From Vagococcus zengguangii (GTDB lineage Bacteria > Bacillota > Bacilli > Lactobacillales > Vagococcaceae), in the NCBI RefSeq assembly GCF_005145005.1, contig NZ_CP039712.1, positions 155,001 to 219,000 on the forward strand: 64,000 nucleotides of DNA, written 5' to 3'. The translations under genes and the position numbers were made by a program. Below are positions 18,936-27,251 of this stretch, piece by piece; positions within the stretch are counted from its first letter, which is position 1; every line of letters starts with the position of its first letter. The notes beneath the pieces are model-generated. The model saw only the letters and a program-made list of their open reading frames with translations, had not been told where the DNA came from and made no database searches.

Positions 18936-20213
18936 CGTAATATTTTGGAAAATTAATCCTTGAGAAATATAAATTCTATCACGTAAGTTTCTAAAGTTAC
19001 GATAGCCGTAGGAAACCCGTTTAATTAATTTGATTTTGTTGTTGATACCTTCGGTAATACCATTCGAATAAGGCAGCATCAACGCGTTATAGATACCTTG
19101 GTCGTGTTGGTTAAAGAAGGTTAATTTCTTTCTAAACCAGTTAGGAAGCTCTTTAGATAGGTCATTTATTATATGAAAGAAGTTCTCTACATCTGCTTTT
19201 TTACGATAGTGATGTAGGAGCTGGATAGTATCGTATGCTAGTCTTAGACGCTCATCATAAGTTAATAATTCGTCAATAATCTCCTGTTGGAAAAGTTCAC
19301 GTTTAAACAGATAGTGATAGTGTGAATGCGTATTATCTAAAGAATCGGCATCTTTTAAAAGGAGCTTCCAGTAACGTTTTAATCTGCGATATTTCTTCAT
19401 ATCTTCTGATTGATGATTTCGGAAAGTATTCATGATATTGATACGTAACTGATTAAAGCTACGGTTAATGTGTTGGACAATATGAAAACAATCCGTGACA
19501 ATTTCAGCACAAGGAAAGACTTTTTTGATTAATTGGGCATAACTACCATTCATATCCATGACTAAGTATTTAACGGATTTGCGTGCTTTAAGCGAAAACT
19601 TCATGAAATAACTAGCTAACTTTTTGTCCTCTAAGAGGACAAAAAGTTCATTTCTAACGCCGTCAACACAAATAAAGCTCATAGAGCCTACACATGATTT
19701 CATTGATTTAAATTCATCAATACATAGAATCCTTGGTAAATGATTGTAGTTAATGGTCCGTTGTTTAGCTAACTCTTTTTGTATACGTAATATAGTTACA
19801 TCAGAAACAAAGTAACGATCCGCAATGTCTTTACGAGATGATACACGCTTTAAGTCCATCATAATTTGGTATTTTAGTTCACGAGAAATATGATGATTGC
19901 GTTCAACGATAGGAGTTGAGGCGATAAATGTAGCCCCACAGGTATAACAACGAAATCTTGAGCGTTTAAGCTGTAGATACGTCAGTCTATTTCTAAAGGG
20001 CGGTAATTGTGTTTTGGTCGTTCTATGTCCATTTTTAACGATTTTTGAGCTATCTAGTTCACCACATTTTTCACAGCAAGCAGGACGATAGGTTAATACA
20101 CCTTCAATAATATAAGCCAGAACACCTTTTTTCTTTTCTTCTTTTAACCAATCTTCGTCAAAATATATGTTTTTATCTTCCAATCCAAGTAATTTTCTAG
20201 TATGCTTATCCAT
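18924..20213 (-). CDS. ISL3-family transposase
   Basis: The 429-residue protein has an N-terminal zinc-ribbon region with paired cysteines (CCEKCG and CYTCGATF), a helix-turn-helix segment with SSRKDIADRYFVSDVTI, and a DDE catalytic core including LCIDEFKSMK, VMDMNGSYAQL and the C-terminal NGITEGINNKIKLIKR. This is the DDE_Tnp_ISL3 layout and appears intact and full length. A GGAGGGG site lies just upstream of the ATG. It is transcribed towards xylB, against the direction of the xylose operon. Confidence 0.92.
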   Translation of the reverse strand: MDKHTRKLLGLEDKNIYFDEDWLKEEKKKGVLAYIIEGVLTYRPACCEKCGELDSSKIVKNGHRTTKTQLPPFRNRLTYLQLKRSRFRCYTCGATFIASTPIVERNHHISRELKYQIMMDLKRVSSRKDIADRYFVSDVTILRIQKELAKQRTINYNHLPRILCIDEFKSMKSCVGSMSFICVDGVRNELFVLLEDKKLASYFMKFSLKARKSVKYLVMDMNGSYAQLIKKVFPCAEIVTDCFHIVQHINRSFNQLRINIMNTFRNHQSEDMKKYRRLKRYWKLLLKDADSLDNTHSHYHYLFKRELFQQEIIDELLTYDERLRLAYDTIQLLHHYRKKADVENFFHIINDLSKELPNWFRKKLTFFNQHDQGIYNALMLPYSNGITEGINNKIKLIKRVSYGYRNFRNLRDRIYISQGLIFQNITQKR

Positions 20214-20355
20214 AAGAGACCCCTCCGATATATTTTTGGTTTTAGTCGACTTTAATTTTATCAGATTGAGGTCTCTTTTTTTGTCTAAAAATCAAAAAAA
20301 GTGTTAACAGAAAACCCTAATGGGATTTTCCATCAACACCCAATATTATACAGCC

Positions 20356-21565
20356 TTAATGGATAGTAAGTTTTTCAATGATTACTTAGGCATGCCGGTT
20401 GAATTTGTGGATATGACTGAGATTTTAAGAAGAATGACCTTAGAAATTTATGATCCAGAAGAATATGAAAAAGCCTTAACTTGGATTAAAAAGTATTGTA
20501 AAGAAGGCGTCGATATCAATGAAGGTAAAGACTACCCTGAAGTGATTACGAAATCTAAAGTTATCGCAGCTGATAAAGATTGGGAGTTTATCGCTAAACA
20601 AGCTTTAATTATTCGCGATATTATGTTTGGTAATGAGAAATTAGCTGACTTAGGTTGGCACGAAGAAGCACGTGGCCGTGATGCCATTGCTGGTGGTTTC
20701 CAAGGCCAACGTCAGTGGACAGACTGGTTACCAAATGGCGACTTCACCGAAGCTATCATGGCGTCCACCTTTGACTGGAATGGTGCACGACCTGTAACAG
20801 CCTTTGCTACAGAAAATGATACTTTAAACGGCGCGTCGATGTTGTTTGGGACACTTTTAACAAATAAAGCCCCTATTTTCTCAGATGTTCGTACGTATTG
20901 GAGCCCTAAAGCGGTGGAAGAAGTAACAGGTAAGAAATTAACAGGAAAGGCGTCAGAAGGGATTATTCATTTAATTAATTCAGGTGCTTCCGCTCTAGAT
21001 GGTACGGCGGCTGCAAAAGATGAACACGGCAATGGCACGATGAAAGAATTCTGGAATATGACACAGGCTGATATTGAAAATTGTTTAGAAAAAACAGATT
21101 GGTGTCGCGCAAACTATGAATATTTCCGTGGCGGTGGTTTTTCTTCTCACTTTAGAACAGAAGCAGAGATGCCGGTAACCATCATTCGAATCAATATGGT
21201 GGATGGTGTGGGACCAACGTTACAAATTGCGGAAGGCTATACGTGTCTATTAGAAGAAGAGGTCCATCGCACATTGGATGAACGAACAGATAAGACATGG
21301 CCAACAACCTGGTTTGCACCAAACTTAGGCGAACCTGGTTTTGAATCTGTATACGAAGTAATGAATCAGTGGGGATCAAATCACTGTGGAGCATGTCGGT
21401 CACGATATTATTACAATGGCTAGCATGTTAAGAATTCCAGTAGCGTTACATAACGTACCACGTGAACGAATTTTCCGACCACATGCATTTAGCGGGTTTG
21501 GTACAAAAGATTTAGAAGGTGCCGATTTCAAAGCATGTCAGTACTTTGGACCGTTGTATAAATAG
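20356..21565 (+). pseudogene. fucI: L-fucose isomerase, 5'-truncated and frameshifted remnant
   Basis: Translation from 20356 matches the middle and C-terminal part of L-fucose isomerase: FQGQRQWTDWLPNGD, FATENDTLNG, YWSPKAVEEVTGKKL, HLINSGASALDG and EYFRGGGFSSHFR. About the first 210 residues of the usual 590 are missing; the IS end takes their place. Near 21390 the frame shifts by one base after WGSNHCGA; the rest (VGHDIITMASMLRIP to the family ending FGPLYK) continues in the next frame to a stop at 21563-21565. The ATG at 20320 belongs to the IS end. The product cannot be functional. Confidence 0.9.
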
Positions 21566-21608
21566 AAAAGATATAAGTTGAAAAGTTAATAATCTAAGGA
21601 GAGGTTAA

Positions 21609-21672
21609 TAGCTAGTTAGTTTTCTGAAAAATTATCGTGATTGTTAAGAGAAGACAGTAAAATAACTAGCTA
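21609..21672. repeat. Imperfect inverted repeat after fucI
   Basis: TAGCTAGTTAGTTTTCTG (21609-21626) and CAGTAAAATAACTAGCTA (21655-21672) form 18-bp arms with about three mismatches around a 28-base loop. It could be a weak terminator of the former fuc gene or a small mobile-element remnant. Confidence 0.55.
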
Positions 21673-21675
21673 AAA

Positions 21676-21740
21676 AATCTCTTCTATTTATTTTGTCATA
21701 TTGTCCGTCCGACAATGTCATAAAATAAATAGAAGAGATT
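21676..21740 (-). terminator. Long hairpin overlapping the end of the yitT pseudogene
   Basis: Two 30-base arms (21676-21705 and 21711-21740) are complementary with about three mismatches, around a 5-base loop. On the minus strand the hairpin ends in TTTTTT. The upstream arm on that strand is also the coding sequence for the last residues of the YitT-like protein. Confidence 0.7.
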
Positions 21741-22350
21741 CATTTGAATGATGTTATGTTTTCTTTTGAAGAAAAAATCAAGTAGATAGGAATTGACGAA
21801 GCTAAATAATATTCCAATAATAACCGCTTTTATACCATAAGTTATTAGTCCTAAACCAAGTACAATAAAATTAATATAACGAAGAGCAGTTGCGATGGCT
21901 ATTTTAGGTTGTTTTTTATTAATAATCAGCGCAATTACATCCATGCCAACAGTGGAAGCATTAGCGGATAGACAAAGATAATAGCCACGCGCGATAAAAA
22001 GACTCGCAGCTATAAAATCAATGCCCAAATTAACTTGTGTATTAAAAGACGAAACATAAAAAAGTGTAAAAAAGACGTTATAGCAAATACTGCTTAAAAT
22101 GGATTGAAAGAAATTTTCTTTTCCAAGAAAGAGCCAACAGATTAGTAATAAAACGAGTGAAGACAGTCGTTAGATAAAAAATTGGGATACCGGTTATTTT
22201 TTCAAAAATCATACTAATGCTGGTGACACCGCCATTAATAATCCCATCAGGTTTCATCCATTTTGCATAGGCAAATCCTAATAATAAATTACCCAAAATT
22301 ATTTTGCTGACATTTCGAAGTTCGCGTATGCCAAAATGAGTCGTCAACAA
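21696..22350 (-). pseudogene. YitT/DUF161-family membrane protein, frameshifted
   Basis: Two adjacent reading frames give one YitT-like membrane protein of about 218 residues. The first (TTHFGIRELRNVSKIILGN to IPIFYLTTVFT) and the second (WLFLGKENFFQSIL to the C-terminal helices) join across a single extra base near 22160. The natural start is probably the TTG at 22350, 8 bases after GGAGG and just after the metallophosphoesterase stop, so the two genes were coupled. The function of YitT proteins is poorly defined; the C-terminal DUF2179 domain of long members is absent. Confidence 0.8.
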
Positions 22351-22363
22351 TATGTTGCCCTCC

Positions 22364-23227
22364 TTAATACTGTTGAATAGTTGTTTCAACGTTCTCACTA
22401 TTGATTAAAATTTGACGATAGCCGCGTGGTAAAACGCCGTAAGTATTGTAGCCAGAAACATTTCCGAAAATACAGCGAATGCCTAAGAAAAGACCTTCAA
22501 AATTATTATCATGGTCATGACCACAAAAAATCGCGTTAACATGCTGATTATAGTAAAGAGAGGCAAATAATCCTGTATTTAGTTTTGGTGAACAAATCCG
22601 AGGTGCACCTTCCCAAAATTTTCCATCAACAATATGCTCAGCTGCTAAATGATATTCAGGTAGTGGAATATGTAAAAAGACTAAATCGTTTTTCAGTGTA
22701 TGCTGAGCCGAGTAGTGTTTAAATGTTTCTTGATACCAATTAATTTGTTCAAGTGAGATTCAATCATAGCCATCTAAGCTATTTGTTGGGTAGTCGCCTG
22801 AATCGAAAATATAGAGGACGTTTGATAATTGATCATGATGATAAATTTCAACGGCATAAGATTCTTTATTATACGAATCGATAAAGGCATGCTTTTTCTC
22901 AACGAGATGGTTAATGTTTTTTTCAATTTCACGCAAATCAGTTCTTGTAACGGATTCTTCAGAATCATGATTACCATAAGTAACAACGACAGGAATATCG
23001 TATTTGTTTAAAATATTAATCAGTGCGTGATACGTTTTTTCGGGATTTTTGACCCCATGTGTCCACATTAAATCGCCGGTAATACATAGCAAGTCAGCGG
23101 CAGTAGACGCCAGCAACTGATCAATTTTCTCTAATGTCAATAAATCTTCGTCGTTAAAAGGCATTTGCCCTAGGTGAATGTCAGTTAATTGGATAATTTC
23201 AAAAGATTCTTTCGTATAAGATAACAT
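22364..23227 (-). pseudogene. Metallophosphoesterase with one in-frame stop codon
   Basis: The frame encodes a 287-residue calcineurin-like phosphoesterase: TDIHLGQMPF, CITGDLMW and VTYGNHDSEE (metal-binding Asp, His and Asn) in the first half, then IFCGHDHDNNFEG in the second. It is interrupted only by TGA at 22760-22762, in the context SLDGYD-stop-ISLEQINWYQ, where homologues usually have tryptophan. A single TGG to TGA change explains it. The ATG at 23227 follows AAGGAG. Without readthrough, the truncated 155-residue product would lack the C-terminal metal ligands. Confidence 0.85.
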
Positions 23228-23265
23228 AAAAACACTCCTTATTTATGATGGGTGATGATACATAT

Positions 23266-23294
23266 ACGATAAAGCGCTAACAAATTAAAGTCAA
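23266..23294 (-). promoter_or_regulatory. Promoter with embedded cre upstream of the metallophosphoesterase
   Basis: On the minus strand -35 TTGACT (23289-23294) and -10 TATCGT (23266-23271) are 17 bp apart. ATAAAGCGCTAACA (23269-23282) fits the CcpA cre consensus at 12 of 14 positions and lies between and over them, so the former operon was probably under catabolite repression. Confidence 0.65.
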
Positions 23295-23384
23295 CACAAG
23301 TCTGTAGATTATTATAAGATTCTTTTTTGGCCCTAGTGTTTATTAAGTAAGAAGATCAAGGAGATAAGCTACCTTAAAAATATG

Positions 23385-23427
23385 AAAAATCCCCCTATGG
23401 AGTTTTTTCCAAGGGGGATTTTTTTAT
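23385..23427 (-). terminator. Terminator of the beta-glucoside operon
   Basis: AAAAATCCCCCT and AAGGGGGATTTTT pair around a short loop with T runs on both strands. It is 23 bp after the GH1 stop codon, so it serves that minus-strand operon. Confidence 0.85.
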
Positions 23428-23449
23428 TTTAAATTAGTTACCTGCAAGA

Positions 23450-24922
<1,473 letters not shown>

Positions 24923-24925
24923 TTA

Positions 24926-26305
24926 TTAAACTGTTTTCTTTTTTTCGTAGCCAGTTAATTGCATAATCACGATTGGTAAAATTAAAGCAATCGCACAACC
25001 AATCATTAAACCTGTAAATGATGATGGGTTATCTTTGCTGATTCCGTTGACGGTTGTTAATAAACCAGGTAACCCAGCGTAGACATAGTACACACTATTG
25101 AAGAAACTTACAACTAACCCACCGATTGCTCCTGAAATACAACCGATAATAAATGGTTTTTTCAAACGTAAGGTAACACCGTAAATTGATGGTTCCGTAA
25201 TTCCGAAGAAACCAGTGATGGCTGCTGATAACGAGATATTTTTAAGTGATTTATCTCTTGTTTTAAAGAATACCCCTAGCGTAGCACCAACTTGTGCGAC
25301 GACCGCAATTGTTTGGAATGCTTGGAATGAATCTTGTCCGTATTGTTCAAAGTTAGCGATACACATGGGTGTGACACCCCAATGAATTCCGAAAATCACG
25401 ACTACTTGCCATAATCCACCGATTAACATGCCGGCAACAGCAGGTGCAACTTCGACTAGTTTGTTGTAACCATCTGCGATTAAAATGGCACCACCATTTG
25501 ATAAAGGACCCACTACTAATAATGTTAAAGGAACCATAATAACCATTGATAAGAATGGAATTAATAAGGCACGTGTTACTTCTGGTAAATATTTGTTTAG
25601 AGCTTTTTCTAAGTATGACAATAACCAAACTAATAAGATTGGTGGTAACACAGTTGAACCGTAAGTTGTCTTAGAAAGAGCAATACCTAGGAATGTTAAG
25701 TTTTCGCCACCTGCAATACGTGCTGCCATTTCAGCCCAAGTAGGATTAATTAGGGCCGCACAACAAGCGACTGCAATATATGTGTTTGTTTTGAAATGCT
25801 TAGACGCTGTAATCGCTATTAAAATTGGTAAGAAAGTAAAGGGTGTCCATGAAATAAGTTCTAATACTTGGAAAGTTCCAGTCGTACTAATGCTTTCATT
25901 AAAATATTTAGCAATAATTAAACAACCTTGTAAAATACCACCCGCTGCTAAAATATATACAAAAGGTGCGAAAACAGCTGACATTGTTGCAATAATGCGA
26001 TTTAAGATGCTTCCTTTTTCAACAGTTACGTCATTTTCTTCAACGTTTGCTAGTTGAGAAAACTCATTGAAAACTTCTCCAACGTGTGAGCCGATAACAA
26101 CTTGGAATTGCCCACTATTTTCAACTACGGTAATAACACCTGCCAATTGTGAAACTTGATCAACCATTTCAGGCGTTGTGTTTTGTAGTACGATTCTTAA
26201 ACGTGTCGCACAGCGAGTAACGTTGACAATATTGTCGTTACCACCGACGATATCAAAAATATCTTTTGCTAATTTACTGTAATCTCTTACTTTATTCTTG
26301 CTCAT
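24926..26305 (-). CDS. PTS beta-glucoside transporter EIIBC
   Basis: The 459-residue protein has an N-terminal EIIB domain (1-90, phospho-Cys32 in NVTRCATRLRI) and a ten-helix EIIC domain of the glucose/glucoside superfamily, with IFGIHWGVTPM and GFFGITEPSIYG. It imports and phosphorylates an aryl- or oligo-beta-glucoside for the GH1 enzyme. The third domain, EIIA, is missing from the C-terminus, so a separate or promiscuous EIIA must supply phosphate. The gene is divergent from a GntR regulator across twin palindromes. Confidence 0.92.
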   Translation of the reverse strand: MSKNKVRDYSKLAKDIFDIVGGNDNIVNVTRCATRLRIVLQNTTPEMVDQVSQLAGVITVVENSGQFQVVIGSHVGEVFNEFSQLANVEENDVTVEKGSILNRIIATMSAVFAPFVYILAAGGILQGCLIIAKYFNESISTTGTFQVLELISWTPFTFLPILIAITASKHFKTNTYIAVACCAALINPTWAEMAARIAGGENLTFLGIALSKTTYGSTVLPPILLVWLLSYLEKALNKYLPEVTRALLIPFLSMVIMVPLTLLVVGPLSNGGAILIADGYNKLVEVAPAVAGMLIGGLWQVVVIFGIHWGVTPMCIANFEQYGQDSFQAFQTIAVVAQVGATLGVFFKTRDKSLKNISLSAAITGFFGITEPSIYGVTLRLKKPFIIGCISGAIGGLVVSFFNSVYYVYAGLPGLLTTVNGISKDNPSSFTGLMIGCAIALILPIVIMQLTGYEKKKTV

Positions 26306-26323
26306 GTGTATCCTCCTAAAAAT

Positions 26324-26339
26324 ATTATACCGGTATAAT
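26324..26339. promoter_or_regulatory. Operator 1 of the beta-glucoside operon
   Basis: ATTATACCGGTATAAT is a perfect 16-bp palindrome about 20 bp upstream of the EIIBC start codon. The same core recurs at 26366-26381. Palindromes of this kind are typical for the adjacent GntR/UTRA regulator. Confidence 0.8.
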
Positions 26340-26348
26340 TTAAGTCTT

Positions 26349-26362
26349 TGTAAACGCTATAT
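26349..26362. promoter_or_regulatory. cre site of the beta-glucoside operon
   Basis: TGTAAACGCTATAT fits the CcpA cre consensus at 12 of 14 positions and lies exactly between the two GntR-type operators. Confidence 0.6.
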
Positions 26363-26365
26363 TAC

Positions 26366-26396
26366 ATTATACCGGTATAGTTTGTCAATAGGTGTA
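26366..26396. promoter_or_regulatory. Operator 2 overlapping the beta-glucoside promoter
   Basis: ATTATACCGGTATAGT (26366-26381) repeats operator 1 with centres 42 bp apart, four helical turns. On the minus strand a TTGACA box lies immediately upstream of it (26387-26392) with a TAATAT -10 at 18-bp spacing, so a bound repressor would cover the promoter. Confidence 0.72.
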
Positions 26397-26454
26397 TAAT
26401 TATTTTATCTTTGTTTTTTTTATGTTAAAATGGTGATGTTTAGGAGGAGTGCAC

Positions 26455-27162
26455 GTGTTAAAGTATGAAGAAATCGCTCATAATATTGAACGTTATATTA
26501 GAGAGCATAATTTAAGACAAAATGATAAATTACCTAGTACAGAAGAGATGATGAACGAATATCAAGTGAGTAAAAGTACCATTGTTAAGGCGTTATCTTA
26601 CTTGCAGCAAAAAGGGATGATTTATCAATTGCGTGGTAGTGGCATTTTTGTACGTCGAACGAATCGTAAAGGTTATATTAACTTATTTGAAAATCAAGGT
26701 TTTACGTCGCTATTTGATTATTCAAATGTCTCAGCTAAAGTGTTAGCTATTGAAGAACTTGGGGCAAATGAAGAAGTGGCAGAGTCGTTAAATATTGCAG
26801 TCGGGGAGCCTGTGCTATACGTGAAACGTTTACGTTATATTGAGGAACAGATTTTTTGTGTTGAGGAGTCTTATTTTAATAAGATGACAGTTCCGTATGT
26901 TAATAAGGAAATTGCTGAACAGTCTCTTTATCAATATTTAACCAATGTTTTGAAGGTTAAAATTGGTTACTCAGACAAGTTTTTACATGTTATTAAATTA
27001 TCGGAGCAAGTTGCTCAATTGTTGGAGCTAGAGAAAGATGATCCAGCATTATTAACGGAAGAAATCTTCCATAAAGGTAATGGAGAGCCATTTAACTTCT
27101 CGAAAATCACTTATCATTATGTGAATTCGCAATTTTATATGGCATCAGTGGAGATGAAATAG
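26455..27162 (+). CDS. GntR-family regulator with UTRA domain
   Basis: The protein of about 235 residues has an N-terminal GntR winged helix-turn-helix (about 1-70, LPSTEEMMNEYQVSKSTIV and LRGSGIFV) and a C-terminal UTRA ligand domain, as in TreR and BglR regulators that bind sugar phosphates. It is divergent from the beta-glucoside PTS, and the shared region carries two matching palindromes. GTG at 26455 is preferred: AGGAGG ends 7 bases before it, whereas the GTG at 26449 lies next to the site. It probably represses the PTS-GH1 operon until a phospho-beta-glucoside appears. Confidence 0.88.
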   Translation: MLKYEEIAHNIERYIREHNLRQNDKLPSTEEMMNEYQVSKSTIVKALSYLQQKGMIYQLRGSGIFVRRTNRKGYINLFENQGFTSLFDYSNVSAKVLAIEELGANEEVAESLNIAVGEPVLYVKRLRYIEEQIFCVEESYFNKMTVPYVNKEIAEQSLYQYLTNVLKVKIGYSDKFLHVIKLSEQVAQLLELEKDDPALLTEEIFHKGNGEPFNFSKITYHYVNSQFYMASVEMK

Positions 27163-27207
27163 CGGAAGCGACATAATTTTTGTGATCAAAATCAAATAGA
27201 AAAAATG

Positions 27208-27250
27208 AAAACCCAGCTAGGACAATTATTTGTCTCAGCTGGGTTTGGCA
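27208..27250. terminator. Bidirectional terminator between gntR and the helicase gene
   Basis: AAACCCAGCT and AGCTGGGTTT (27208-27246) pair, with an inner GGACAA/TTGTC extension. The + strand T run is short; the minus strand gives TTTT and T-rich sequence after the helicase stop at 27252. Confidence 0.72.
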
Positions 27251-27251
27251 T

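Larger units (their letters stand above)
18853..20355. mobile_element. ISL3-family insertion sequence
   Basis: The left end GGCTCTTCGTCAAATAG (from 18853) and the right end (20330-20355, read inward as GGCTGTATAATATTGGG) share an outer GGCT and an inner GTGTTGATGG, bounding about 1.5 kb with one transposase. The inner parts of the two ends differ more than usual, so the right end may be damaged. Flanking octamers TTAATATA (18845-18852) and TTAATGGA (20356-20363) match at six of eight positions. That is compatible with an 8-bp target duplication later disturbed by a deletion, but not proof of one. Confidence 0.75.

Noticed and set aside
20320-20355. ATG at 20320 as the start of a short fucose isomerase gene
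   Set aside because: These codons belong to the end of the ISL3 element; the homology to FucI starts only after 20356 and no ribosome binding site is present.
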